Assembly: GCA_015232405.1 (NCBI GenBank)
Contig: JADFZS010000046.1
Span: 1-38,791, forward strand
DNA length: 38,791 bases
From: Magnetococcales bacterium
GTDB taxonomy: Bacteria; Pseudomonadota; Magnetococcia; Magnetococcales; JADFYX01
Direction: 5' to 3'
Shown: piece by piece, positions 27,108 to 36,501 of the stretch
How positions within the stretch are numbered: the first letter of the stretch is position 1
Layout of the letters: every line of letters begins with the position of its first letter
Position numbers and translations under genes: made by a program
Notes under the pieces: model-generated
Seen by the model: only the letters and a program-made list of their open reading frames with translations
What the model was told of the DNA's origin: nothing
The model's database searches: none

Positions 27108-30100
27108 ATGACGGATTTGTTGAATATAAACTGGGTCTACTTTACAACACTGTCAACAATTTTTTTAGTAGTTTTAGGATATCTATTACACTTGTTGCAG
27201 AAAAGCAGAAAAAAAGAAGCATTAAATCGCGAAGTTATGTCTAACATGGCTGAAGGTATGTACCTCGTAAGCCTGAAAGATGCCATGATAGTTTACACTA
27301 ACCCAAAGTTTGAAAGTATGTTTGGTTATGATGCTGGAGAAATGATTGGCCAACATGTATCCATTGTAAACGCTCCTACTAACAAATCTCCCCAAGATAC
27401 AGCCAAAGAGATTATGGTTGTATTAATTAAAGATGGTGAATGGCATGGTGAAGTAGAGAATATTAAGAAAGATGGTACTCGCTTTTGGTGTTATGCCAAT
27501 GTTTCAATATTTAATCATTCACAATACGGTGATGTAATAATTTCGGTTCATACTGACATAAATGAAATTAAACTAGCAAAATTAAAAATTGATACTAAAG
27601 AGAAAGAAAAACAACATGTTACTGCACTCCTAGAAGAAAACAAGCAGGTAACAAAAAAACTTTTGAATAGTCAGAAGTTACTAGAACAGGCTCAATCATT
27701 GGCTCGTATAGGACATTGGACACTAGATTGTATAACTGAAGAAGTAACATGGTCAAAAGAGTGTTATAGAATTTTTGGTCGTAATATCGAAACATGGAAA
27801 CCTTCTTTAAATAATTTCTATCAAGATATGCCAGAAAAAGATAGATATTCTCTGATTACAGCTAATCAAAAAGCATTAAAAAGTGGAAATTCTTTTAATT
27901 TGGATTGCCGATATTTTCGAGGCAGTAATAGGAATGACCTACGATGGCTAAAATTTGTTAATAAAGCTGAGCATAGCAGAGATGGGTTAATAGTAAGAAT
28001 GGTTGGTACCGTGCAAGATATCACAGAGGAGAAACAGGCAAGCCAAACAATTAATAAACTGCATAATTTCAATAGGCTAATACTCAATTCCGTTGGTGAA
28101 GGTATATATGGTATTGACTTAGACGGTAAAACTACATTTATAAACCCTGCTGGTGCAGCTATGTTGGGATGGAAACCTGAAGAACTAATGGGAAAAGTTC
28201 AACATGATGTTATACATCACCATTTTCAAGATGGATCCTTATATCCAAGGGTTGATTGCCCCACATACACTGTTTTAAAAGGTGGTGAAGTTCAATTTGT
28301 TGATAATGAATTTTTTTGGCGAAAAGATGGTTCAAACTTTCCGGTTGAATATACATGCAACCCAATTATTGAAGATGGTGTTATTAAAGGGTCGGTAGTT
28401 ACATTTCGAGATATTACTATCAGAAAAAAAGTAGAAAAGAACCATTGGGAACTAAGTTTAAAATTAGAGAAACTTGTTGAAGAACGTAATAAAGATCTTA
28501 CAGACAATAAACAGAGATATCAAAATTTAGTTGAGAGCTTAAGTGACTGGATTTGGGAAATAAATACCCAAGGAAATATCACATATTCAAGCCCACAAGC
28601 ATTTTCAATAACTGGTTATACTGTGGATGAATTAATAGGAGTGGAATGTTCTTCAATAGTTAGCAAAGAATCCAGCCAAATTATTTCAGGTTTTTTAGAT
28701 AAATGTTTGCCATTTAATGGATTGGAATTACAGCAAATTCATAAAGATGGCTCGGTCAACTATATAGAAATCAATGGTCAGCCTTTCTTTGATCATGATG
28801 GGATATTCCAAGGTTTCAGAGGTATCGCTAGAGACATAACAGCAAGAATAAAAACTCAAAAGGAACTACAGAAAAGTGAAAAAATGTTCAGGGCAATTTT
28901 TGAACAGGCTGCTGTTGGTGTAGTACAGGTAGAAAGCAAAACTGGTAACATTGTTCAAGCAAACCAGAAATATTGTGATATAGTTGGTTATAACATTAAA
29001 GAAATAAAACAGTTAGCCCCACAAAAACATATTCATCCAGATGATTATGATGTTGACAAAGAAAATATGACATTGTTGTTGGCAGGAAAAATTAACCATT
29101 TCTCACAAGAAAAAAGATATTATCATAAAGACAAGAGTATCATTTGGGTTAATAAGAGTGTTTCCAGGCTTTGGACCTCTGGAGAGGAGCCAAATTTTCA
29201 TTTGTCCATCATCGAAGATATTACTGAAAGAAAGTTGATGGAAGAAAAACTGCACCAAGCAATGTTAAATGCACAAACTGCTAGTGATACAAAAAGTGCT
29301 TTTCTAGCCACTATTAGCCATGAGATTAGAACTCCCCTAGCAGGTATACTGGGTATGTCAGAGTTGTTAATCAGCAAAAAACCTCAAGATCCAATATTGA
29401 GCTATGCTAAAACTATAGAACGTTCTGGAAAAATTTTATTAGCTATTATTAATGATGTGCTTGATTTTTCAAAGATCGAAGCTGGTAAGCTGGAGTTGGA
29501 AAGTATTCCATTCTCTCCAAAAACTATTTTAGAAGATATTCAAAATTTATTCTACGAAAGTGCTGTTAAAAAAAATATCAAATTTAACTACGTGGAAAAT
29601 ACAACTCTGCCATACACTCTCATAGGTGATCCAACTCGTTTACAGCAAATTTTAATGAACCTGACTTCAAATGCTATAAAATTTACATCTCACGGTAAAG
29701 TGACTATTTTTACCAAATGGACCAGTTTGGGTGAAAGTTATGGAGAGATAGAGTTCCACGTAAAGGATGAAGGTATCGGAATACCAAAAAGTAAGATAAG
29801 AGAGCTTTTCCTTCCTTTTGAACAGTCAGATAACACAACGACAAGAAAGTTTGGTGGTACTGGCTTAGGCTTAGCAATTGTTAAAAATCTAGTAAATCTA
29901 ATGAAAGGTAGAGTTGATGTATATAGTCGTCCTAATGAAGGTAGTGACTTTCAAATTGTTATTCCTAGTAAATTGTCTTCACAACCTCTTATAGAGCTAA
30001 ACTCAAATTCGGATTTTGTGACTAATGTAGTCCAAGAGCAGATTGCTGGGGCTAAAGTATTATTAGTTGAGGACAACACAACCATTCAGATGATTGTGTC

Positions 30101-31106
30101 AGAATTTTTAAAAGAAGTTGGCCTAGATGTTGATCATGCTATAAATGGTCTTAAAGCTGTTGAGATGTCAAACAAAATAGAGTATGACATCATTTTTATG
30201 GACATACAGATGCCTGAAATGGATGGTTATGAAGCAACACAACTAATACGTAAACAAAATATTAAATCAAAAAAAATACCGATTATAGCTCTAACAGCAC
30301 ATGCTATGATAGAAGAACGTGAAAAATGTCTTGCTATAGGTATGAATGACCATTTATCAAAACCAATTGATAAAAACCAACTGTATTTTATACTATCTAA
30401 GTGGATTAAATCTAAAAAGCTCTCCATAACTTCGCAAGATACAAAAGGGGATGCTGTTAAGTGGGATTCTCACAAACTGCCTAAAACTACACCAAGCTTT
30501 AATGTATCTAATATCTTAAAAGATATAAATGGAAACAGGTCTTTGCTTCACTCCATTCTACACTCATTTTATAAAGATTTTTCCAATAGTGTTAATGAGG
30601 TTAAAAATTGCCTCAATAGTACAAATAATGAAAATATTATTCATATACAAAAACTTCTCCATTCAATCAAAGGGGTGGCAGGAACAATATATGCGTACCA
30701 TTTATATGATTCTACTGATACATTAAAAAAAGCCATACAAAAAGGAGAAGATAAAGAGCAGGTACAAAGAGCATTATATGACTTTGAAAACTCTATGGGT
30801 CAGGTTTTGATAATGGTATCTAACATACTAACAACAGAAAAGAAAAAAGAAAGAATAAACAATAAAGAAGACCCCTTTTGTTTAAGAAGTATTGAACCTG
30901 TTTTGATTGAACTTAACGGACTAATTGCTAGTAACGATTTTAATTCTTTCAAATGTTATGAAGAGTTGAAGCCTCTAGTACAAACAAAAAGAGATGCTCA
31001 TGATTGTCAAATGATAGGTGACTGTCTAGATCAAATGGATTTTGTTGGAGCAAAATCTGCTCTTGGAAAACTGGCTGCAGCGTATGATATTCATTTTAAA
31101 AAATGA
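27108..31106 (+). CDS. Hybrid histidine kinase with one membrane helix, five PAS domains, HisKA-HATPase-REC-HPt
   Basis: About 1332 residues. A hydrophobic helix at about 10-30 anchors it with no real periplasmic domain. Five PAS/PAC units follow (about 40-155, 195-308, 320-440, 470-582 and 595-710), the third ending TFRDITIRKK and the others with DIT[EA]R-like ends. Then HisKA with His738 (TISHEIRTPLAG), the ATPase (SNAIKF, KDEGIGIP, GGTGLGLAI), one receiver (Asp1032 in FMDIQMPEMDGYE) and an HPt with His1185 in an intact HSIKG motif, then a helical tail. PAS stacks of this kind sense redox, light or ligands; no cofactor ligand is evident. TTG at 27093 is an alternative start without a ribosome site. 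A stand-alone receiver follows 18 bases downstream and is its likely phosphotransfer partner. Confidence 0.9.
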   Translation: MTDLLNINWVYFTTLSTIFLVVLGYLLHLLQKSRKKEALNREVMSNMAEGMYLVSLKDAMIVYTNPKFESMFGYDAGEMIGQHVSIVNAPTNKSPQDTAKEIMVVLIKDGEWHGEVENIKKDGTRFWCYANVSIFNHSQYGDVIISVHTDINEIKLAKLKIDTKEKEKQHVTALLEENKQVTKKLLNSQKLLEQAQSLARIGHWTLDCITEEVTWSKECYRIFGRNIETWKPSLNNFYQDMPEKDRYSLITANQKALKSGNSFNLDCRYFRGSNRNDLRWLKFVNKAEHSRDGLIVRMVGTVQDITEEKQASQTINKLHNFNRLILNSVGEGIYGIDLDGKTTFINPAGAAMLGWKPEELMGKVQHDVIHHHFQDGSLYPRVDCPTYTVLKGGEVQFVDNEFFWRKDGSNFPVEYTCNPIIEDGVIKGSVVTFRDITIRKKVEKNHWELSLKLEKLVEERNKDLTDNKQRYQNLVESLSDWIWEINTQGNITYSSPQAFSITGYTVDELIGVECSSIVSKESSQIISGFLDKCLPFNGLELQQIHKDGSVNYIEINGQPFFDHDGIFQGFRGIARDITARIKTQKELQKSEKMFRAIFEQAAVGVVQVESKTGNIVQANQKYCDIVGYNIKEIKQLAPQKHIHPDDYDVDKENMTLLLAGKINHFSQEKRYYHKDKSIIWVNKSVSRLWTSGEEPNFHLSIIEDITERKLMEEKLHQAMLNAQTASDTKSAFLATISHEIRTPLAGILGMSELLISKKPQDPILSYAKTIERSGKILLAIINDVLDFSKIEAGKLELESIPFSPKTILEDIQNLFYESAVKKNIKFNYVENTTLPYTLIGDPTRLQQILMNLTSNAIKFTSHGKVTIFTKWTSLGESYGEIEFHVKDEGIGIPKSKIRELFLPFEQSDNTTTRKFGGTGLGLAIVKNLVNLMKGRVDVYSRPNEGSDFQIVIPSKLSSQPLIELNSNSDFVTNVVQEQIAGAKVLLVEDNTTIQMIVSEFLKEVGLDVDHAINGLKAVEMSNKIEYDIIFMDIQMPEMDGYEATQLIRKQNIKSKKIPIIALTAHAMIEEREKCLAIGMNDHLSKPIDKNQLYFILSKWIKSKKLSITSQDTKGDAVKWDSHKLPKTTPSFNVSNILKDINGNRSLLHSILHSFYKDFSNSVNEVKNCLNSTNNENIIHIQKLLHSIKGVAGTIYAYHLYDSTDTLKKAIQKGEDKEQVQRALYDFENSMGQVLIMVSNILTTEKKKERINNKEDPFCLRSIEPVLIELNGLIASNDFNSFKCYEELKPLVQTKRDAHDCQMIGDCLDQMDFVGAKSALGKLAAAYDIHFKK

Positions 31107-31124
31107 AAATAACAAGGATACAAA

Positions 31125-31481
31125 GTGAGAAAGCTTCTAGTAGTAGATGATGTTCCAAGTAATTTGAAACTTATAGCTGGTATGCTATACAGCCATTACA
31201 ATATTTGCATTTCATCTAAGGGAGAGGAGGCTATTAAAATTGCAATATCTGAAAAACCAGATCTAATAATTTTGGACATAGTTATGCCTGATATGGACGG
31301 GCTTGATATCTACCTTAGTTTAAAAGAAGATAGTCTCACTAGAAATATTCCTGTTTTATTCTATACAGCAAAAGCAATAACAAAAGAGATTGAAAAAGAG
31401 CTTATTGATGGCCAAGCATACTACATAACTAAACCAGCAACAAAAACCGATCTTTTAGCTATGATTAACTCAATTATATGA
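31125..31481 (+). CDS. Single-domain response regulator (receiver only)
   Basis: A 118-residue CheY-like receiver with all functional residues: acids in LLVVDDV (Asp8/Asp9), phosphoacceptor Asp51 (LIILDIVMPDMDGL), Thr81 and Lys103 (YITKPA). No output domain. Start is GTG 31125, with AAGGA at good spacing. The gap of 18 bases to the five-PAS hybrid kinase shows a shared transcript, so it probably takes phosphate from that kinase's HPt or acts as a sink or shuttle to another protein. Confidence 0.9.
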   Translation: MRKLLVVDDVPSNLKLIAGMLYSHYNICISSKGEEAIKIAISEKPDLIILDIVMPDMDGLDIYLSLKEDSLTRNIPVLFYTAKAITKEIEKELIDGQAYYITKPATKTDLLAMINSII

Positions 31482-31496
31482 AAAAACAGTTTTTTT

Positions 31497-31832
31497 TTAT
31501 TTAAACAGGGGAATTTTAATGGCACTATTTATTGAGTTATGGTTACAGCGTGTAACCGATATTCTTGATCTATCAGAACCCACACAACCACTTAAATGCA
31601 TTAATAACTCTAGGGAGTTAAAGCCAAAGCTGTCTACATCTATTAAGTTGATAAGAAATTTTCTATCTTGTTCATAACTGGAGACAACGTAAATAAACTC
31701 CTTTATAACATTTGAGTCCAACCTCTGCCCCACTGTGATGATCGCTTCTCCAGTATTTTTATCCTCATAAACTCTAAGACTACTGTTCTCTTGCATTGAT
31801 CTACACCCAATAAATATCTGTTGATTTATCAC
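31497..31832 (-). CDS. STAS-like (anti-anti-sigma type) small protein
   Basis: A 111-residue protein that I read as a divergent STAS domain: beta strands (AIITVGQRLDSNVIKEF), then a hydrophobic strand and loop FLINLIDVDSFGFNSLELLMHL in the place of the usual DSSGLxxL switch segment, and a C-terminal strand-helix with HNSINSAI. The serine in FGFNSLELL could be the phosphorylation site, but the motif is far from consensus. If right, it would belong with the partner-switch proteins elsewhere in the window, though no kinase or phosphatase is adjacent. GTG 31832 follows AGGAAAC; an internal ATG at codon 13 is also possible. It is convergent with the receiver gene. Confidence 0.55.
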   Translation of the reverse strand: MINQQIFIGCRSMQENSSLRVYEDKNTGEAIITVGQRLDSNVIKEFIYVVSSYEQDRKFLINLIDVDSFGFNSLELLMHLSGCVGSDRSRISVTRCNHNSINSAIKIPLFK

Positions 31833-32124
31833 GTTTCCTAACTTTCACTAACTGCTCTCATTAGTTGCTTTTTGTGTGCCAAAACAGCTAAGTATCTAGA
31901 TTCTTAAATATTAATGTAACTCAAAGGGTCAGTTTAAATAAAAAAACAGTTGGGCTTAACCAAGCAAAAATGCAAATATTTCCTTATATAAGCAAAATTT
32001 TCCCTGAAAACTTAATGGGATATCTAAAATATTTTGCAATTAATGTTTGATCTTTTTTTATTAGGTTGTAGGCTATAGACAAGCAATAAAAATTTATTAA
32101 ACCTATGAAAGTTGAGGGCTAGAG

Positions 32125-32703
32125 ATGGGCATAACTAAATCGTTTGAGTTATATGTTGTTGAGCAACTCAGCCATTTGGGTGCTGTCTCTTCACGCCGAA
32201 TGTTTGGTGGTGCTGGGCTATATATTGATGATGTTATGTTTGGACTGCTGGCTGAAGACCTGTTGTATCTTAAGAGCGACAATAGCAACAAAGAAGATTT
32301 TGAGAAAATTGGTCTTAAGCCTTTCCAACCATTTGCTGATAAGAAAATGGTTATGTCCTACCATGAAGCACCAGCAGAGGTGTTGGAAGATAGGGATTTT
32401 GCTGTTAAATGGGTGGGGAAATCCATAGCTATTGCCAAAGCAACTAAAAAAAGCAAAAAAACCAACAAGAAAAAAATACGCAACATAGGACCCAAATCTA
32501 TGGTTTGGTTGAAAAAAGTTGGTATCAATTCAGCTTCTGAGCTTAAAAAACGTGGGGCTGTAAAGACCTTTTTAGATATTCGCGGCTCAGGTCAATCTGT
32601 ATCCCTGAACCTGCTCTATGCCCTATACGGTGCTGTTGAAAATATCGAATCAAGGGATATAACAGCAGAAGTAAAAGCCAGACTTCGCAAAGATGTTGGG
32701 TAA
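32125..32703 (+). CDS. TfoX-like protein with N- and C-terminal domains
   Basis: A 192-residue protein joining the TfoX N domain (about 1-100; signature RRMFGGAGLYIDDVMFGLL) to the TfoX C domain (about 117-185; IGPKSMVWLKKVGINSASELKKRGAVK), with a lysine-rich linker KKSKKTNKKK between. In Haemophilus and Vibrio, TfoX/Sxy switches on competence genes with CRP-cAMP. In other lineages the function is unknown and the name should be used with care. GAGGG before ATG 32125 is a good ribosome site. It is a single gene; its relation to the cAMP-producing module 18 kb away is only speculative. Confidence 0.87.
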   Translation: MGITKSFELYVVEQLSHLGAVSSRRMFGGAGLYIDDVMFGLLAEDLLYLKSDNSNKEDFEKIGLKPFQPFADKKMVMSYHEAPAEVLEDRDFAVKWVGKSIAIAKATKKSKKTNKKKIRNIGPKSMVWLKKVGINSASELKKRGAVKTFLDIRGSGQSVSLNLLYALYGAVENIESRDITAEVKARLRKDVG

Positions 32704-32743
32704 GAAGATATTTGACCTGACACGAATATCTGTAAAAACAATA

Positions 32744-33055
32744 TTATTTATTGATTTGTCTGCCTAGATTTTTTTCCACACTGGCAATTTTTCCTGATAG
32801 CCTGTCACTAGCGCCATCTCTTACATCCATTTTTATAGATACCGATACCCTTTTACAGTCACTCTGCATTTTATCCAAGCATGATTTAACAACAGACATA
32901 ACCTCATCATATTCACCCTCCAAGCATGTCCCCATAGGCCCTAATCGATAAGAAACGCCACTTTTATCAATAATATCCAAAGAACGAGAAACATATTTGC
33001 TCACACTCTCGCCCTTATCAAGTGGGGTCATGGAAAACTCTAATAAAACACTCAT
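32744..33055 (-). CDS. MTH1187 family (DUF77) thiamine-binding-type protein
   Basis: A 103-residue ferredoxin-fold protein of the MTH1187/YkoF-like family. It begins VLLEFSMTPLDKGESVSKYV and has the conserved SYRLGPMGTCLEGEYDEVM segment and the KRVSVSIKMDVR strand. Members form tetramers and some bind thiamine or related pyrimidines. GGGAG stands six bases before ATG 33055. It is convergent with the TfoX-like gene. An AT-rich inverted repeat at 32706-32731 lies between them but has no U-tract. Confidence 0.85.
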   Translation of the reverse strand: MSVLLEFSMTPLDKGESVSKYVSRSLDIIDKSGVSYRLGPMGTCLEGEYDEVMSVVKSCLDKMQSDCKRVSVSIKMDVRDGASDRLSGKIASVEKNLGRQINK

Positions 33056-33339
33056 TACAAACTCCCAAACATGGCTAATACTTAAAATTTAATGTTCAAA
33101 ATATGGTATTTTACATCAAGGCAGCACTAGACTCCATGGCTGTTTCACGCAAATATTTTTTAACCCAATTTAATTGCAATATTTACGGTTTGAAATAAAA
33201 AAAATCACACATTTTCTTCATCTATTTAAAACAATTGTGTAATATTGTAGTTAAAAGAAACTTCTGCTAGATAGTAACACTCGTTATAAAAACAAAAATT
33301 ACCTATTTTGTGAAGTGTTAAAAAAAGGGCTGTAAACTC

Positions 33340-33714
33340 ATGAAATCAGAGCAACAATTTAATGTTTTCACTAGAACAGAAGCCAATCAGTTATCGCAAA
33401 AAGATTATAGTGCGAGCTATTGGATATTTATCATCCAAAACATGAACTATCCAGAAATAACCTATGACGTAGATGCCGATATAATATTTTGTCCTGGGTT
33501 TATCCCATTTAGAGAGTTGGCTGTTGAAATAATAAATGATCTTGATAGTAGAATGGATGATATCAAAGATTGCCAAGTGTGCACTATGTACTTTGATGTA
33601 AATAAAGAGGATGGAATATTTGGTGAACCAGAGAAGTTAAACCGTTTTATATGTAGTACTTGCGCACAAAAAATCTCAGCCAAGGAGTTCTATGAAAGCT
33701 ATATGGCAATCTGA
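33340..33714 (+). CDS. Unknown protein with C-terminal CxxC...CxxC zinc-ribbon-like motif
   Basis: I do not recognise this 124-residue protein. The N-terminal 70 residues are mixed helix and strand with aromatic residues (ASYWIFIIQNMNYPEI); the C-terminal part has two knuckles, Cys78-x-x-Cys81 (DCQVCTMYFD) and Cys105-x-x-Cys108 (ICSTCAQK), 23 residues apart, which fits a structural zinc ribbon. No signal peptide or membrane segment. AAGGGC lies about ten bases before ATG 33340. It stands alone, convergent with the diguanylate cyclase gene 12 bases away. A regulator or protein-binding adaptor is possible. Confidence 0.6.
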   Translation: MKSEQQFNVFTRTEANQLSQKDYSASYWIFIIQNMNYPEITYDVDADIIFCPGFIPFRELAVEIINDLDSRMDDIKDCQVCTMYFDVNKEDGIFGEPEKLNRFICSTCAQKISAKEFYESYMAI

Positions 33715-33726
33715 ACTATCTGTTTT

Positions 33727-35628
33727 TTAATTGAAATTGAACTGGGAGTCATAAAAAATATAGTGGTTTCTACCTCTCTTTTTAACTTCATACATAGCAA
33801 TATCAGCGGATTTTAGTAGATCTTGCTGGGTTTCACCATTATCGGGAAATATGGCTATACCAATACTGGAGCCAATTTGACAATCATTGCCATCCAATAC
33901 GAAGGTTTTATCCAGAGTATCAATAATTCTTTGGGCTACAGCTCCTGTCTCTTTTTTTCCCGAAACAACTGATAAAATTGCGATAAACTCATCACCTCCC
34001 AATCTCGCCAATACATCAGATTCTCTTAAACAATCTTTTATTCTTGTTGAGGCTTCTATTAATAGAAGATCACCAATATCATGGCCAAGAGTGTCATTTA
34101 TCAATTTAAAACGATCTAAATCTATAAACAGCACCGCCATTAATGTTCCATCTCTTTTGGCTCTAGCGATAGAGTGATCAAGTAGTTCTGTAAGATACAT
34201 CCTGTTTGGCAGTTTGGTTAAAGCATCGTTATGGGCGCTATGCTGCAAACGTTCTTGAGTTTTGGCAAGCTCCTCTTCCATATGCCGTCGTTCAATTAAA
34301 CCTGCAAGAGTATTGGCTGCCGTGGACATAAACGCCTCTTCTTCAGGATTATATTTATGTAACTTGGGCAGATATAGATTGAGAATACCTAACAGAACAT
34401 TTCTTGAGATAATTGGGACACACAGATGTCCATGTTCGTCTATGCCTTCATATGTGCTTATGAACTGGTGATCAACCTCATTGGAAAAAACTATCTCTTT
34501 TGTAGCTGCTGCTTGACCACAAAGGCAGTGACCAAATGCTATACGTGCACAGCTCTGTTTGAGACATTCAGGAAGGTTTTTATTACAAGACATCTTAAGA
34601 TCACCGCTATCTTGATCGGCGATAAATATTGCCCCTTGGTTGATCAATCCCAGCCATGGAATTGCAAGAATAATATCAAGAGCAATTTCCAACTGTCGGC
34701 GTAGAGTCAAGTTTTCAAGCCCGGTTTCCAAAAGTGCGCTTATGGCAATACGGGAGCTGATTTCCCTGATCTCACGATCTTCCTCTTTTTTACGGGCAGT
34801 AACATCAAGTACAGTGCCAATCATGCGTAGAGGTTTTCCATAATTGTCACGTACAACCTCACCACGTTCTAGAACATATCGTTCATTGCCATCAGGCCAG
34901 ACAACACGATGTTTTATCTGATAGTTTTGGCTCTCATCCTCCAGAGTTTTGTTGATTATAGCTTTAACCTCATCTCTATCTCCCGGATGAACAGCTGACA
35001 TAAAAAGATCAAAATTTGCTTTGGTCGATTTAGGATCAAGGCCAAATATCCTGAAAATCTCATCAGACCAAAAAAGTGTGTCACTGGGAATATCCCAATC
35101 CCAGCTACCGGTTTTGGCTATTTTTTGGGCGCTGATAAGGCTGTCATATTGTCCACGGAGCCAACTATTCTGTTCTCGTAATGAGGTCACCTCTTGCTTA
35201 TACTTGGAGATTATTTTTTCATTCAACCTCTCACCGGAACCAGAGGCTTTGGGTTGTCCAATTCTATATAACAGATTATTGGCCCGTAATAGTAGTTCAT
35301 CATCATTAATGGGCTTATATATAAAGTCGTCAGTACCATATTTAAAACATCTATTTATATCTGTTTGTGAATGTTGAGAGCTTATCATGATAACTCCCAT
35401 ATCATGGCTTGCTCTTAGCTTTTGTAATATTGAAAGCCCGCCCTCTCCAGGTAGCTCATAATCCAGGATTACAAGATCAATTTCACTCTGGCGCAATAGA
35501 TCCCACATCTCATCATCAACTAAAGACCAGTGAGCATGAAAACCATCTCTTTCAAAAATTTTTATCAAATAATTTCGAAAAATTGGATCATGATCAATAA
35601 TCAGTACATTTTTTTTGTTTAAAAGCAT
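33727..35628 (-). CDS. Diguanylate cyclase, REC-PAS-GAF-GGDEF
   Basis: A 633-residue cytoplasmic response regulator that makes c-di-GMP. Receiver at 5-122 with Asp56 (VILDYELPGEGG) and Lys105 in the YKP motif; coiled coil; PAS/PAC at about 170-283 (GSWDWDIPSDTLFWS ... VLDVTARKKEED); GAF at about 300-450 with several cysteines (NLPECLKQSCARIAFGHCLCG); GGDEF domain from about 465. The active site is intact as RLGGDEF (544-548), and a product-inhibition I-site RESD (535-538) stands exactly five residues before it. No EAL domain. The GAF-PAS combination suggests control by both phosphorylation and ligand. It is the only GGDEF enzyme in the window and is far from the Sia-like genes. Confidence 0.93.
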   Translation of the reverse strand: MLLNKKNVLIIDHDPIFRNYLIKIFERDGFHAHWSLVDDEMWDLLRQSEIDLVILDYELPGEGGLSILQKLRASHDMGVIMISSQHSQTDINRCFKYGTDDFIYKPINDDELLLRANNLLYRIGQPKASGSGERLNEKIISKYKQEVTSLREQNSWLRGQYDSLISAQKIAKTGSWDWDIPSDTLFWSDEIFRIFGLDPKSTKANFDLFMSAVHPGDRDEVKAIINKTLEDESQNYQIKHRVVWPDGNERYVLERGEVVRDNYGKPLRMIGTVLDVTARKKEEDREIREISSRIAISALLETGLENLTLRRQLEIALDIILAIPWLGLINQGAIFIADQDSGDLKMSCNKNLPECLKQSCARIAFGHCLCGQAAATKEIVFSNEVDHQFISTYEGIDEHGHLCVPIISRNVLLGILNLYLPKLHKYNPEEEAFMSTAANTLAGLIERRHMEEELAKTQERLQHSAHNDALTKLPNRMYLTELLDHSIARAKRDGTLMAVLFIDLDRFKLINDTLGHDIGDLLLIEASTRIKDCLRESDVLARLGGDEFIAILSVVSGKKETGAVAQRIIDTLDKTFVLDGNDCQIGSSIGIAIFPDNGETQQDLLKSADIAMYEVKKRGRNHYIFYDSQFNFN

Positions 35629-35844
35629 AAAAAACAGGGAATAATGGCAATCTGAATAGTTGTTATACAGTTATTACTACAGTATATCCATATATAACAA
35701 AAACCACCATACAAACAGTGAAAATTCTTTTTTGGGAACCCAGATTGCGCAGACAAAAGCCGCTATCACTACGGTAGATGATTTTTACATCCGGCCTCGC
35801 TAGACGTAAACGACCAACCAGCCATTTTAAAATTGGACCTCATC

Positions 35845-36501
35845 TCAATCAAACTGGGATTTGAAGGTATCAAACTCTTCTCTGAGTTCATTCAACTCTC
35901 GGCGCATTTCTGCCACCTCTTCGGATAGAGTTCCTGTTCTTGATATGGGGGCTGGGGCGATTTCTGGTGACAGATCCGGTTCACCCATGAATAAATGAGC
36001 AAAACGTGGCTCTTTGCGTCCTGGTTGGACAGGAAGCTTTAGAACCCAGGCCATTGGCTCATCTTCCTGTTGAAATAAAAAATGCTTTCCTTTTTCAAGA
36101 GAATCAAGGGTGCTTTGAACTTCCTCTATTTCCTTGAATGAATGCAACCTCTCACAACGGGTGCGTATTTCTCCCATAGTTTGCGGTCCACGCAACATAA
36201 GTACGGACAATATTGCCTCTTCCTTGGGAAGAATTTCAGATTTTTCACGAAAAAAATGTCCATATTTAGTAACCCGGCTTCCACTAATATTCATGACCAA
36301 TCCCTTTTCTCGTAAACTTTCTACCCCTGCTAATACCGTCTCCTGATCCAGGGTCATAACTGGATTACGGTTTGACTTTTGATTGCAAGCACCAACTATG
36401 GCATTGATGGATAAGGGGTAGAGGTCTGGAGTTGTAAGTCTTTTCTCCAGCAACACTCCTAAGATTCGAACTTCTAATTCGTCAAGGGGAAACACGATCA
36501 A
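35845..36501 (-). CDS. YceH family protein (DUF480)
   Basis: A 218-residue protein with the YceH/DUF480 signature: LDELEVRILGVLLEKRLTTPDLYPLSINAIVGACNQKSNRNPV, here seen at 6-48 (core LLEKRLTTPDLYPLS). Two winged-helix-like domains occupy about 1-165 and a coiled coil ends the protein (EEVAEMRRELNELREEF). Its biological role is not established. The frame starts at TTG 36501 or GTG 36495; an AGAGGTG ribosome site lies just upstream of both. It is flanked by long non-coding sequence and seems monocistronic. Confidence 0.9.
   Translation of the reverse strand: MIVFPLDELEVRILGVLLEKRLTTPDLYPLSINAIVGACNQKSNRNPVMTLDQETVLAGVESLREKGLVMNISGSRVTKYGHFFREKSEILPKEEAILSVLMLRGPQTMGEIRTRCERLHSFKEIEEVQSTLDSLEKGKHFLFQQEDEPMAWVLKLPVQPGRKEPRFAHLFMGEPDLSPEIAPAPISRTGTLSEEVAEMRRELNELREEFDTFKSQFD

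Noticed and set aside
32706..32731. Inverted repeat AGATATT/AATATCT after the TfoX-like gene as terminator
   Set aside because: The stem is only seven AT-rich pairs with a 12-base loop and no U-tract on either strand.
33727..35628. The GGDEF protein as the SiaD partner of the Sia-like module
   Set aside because: It lies more than 13 kb away, has a receiver-PAS-GAF input unlike SiaD, and the cyclase gene coupled to siaC is an adenylate cyclase.
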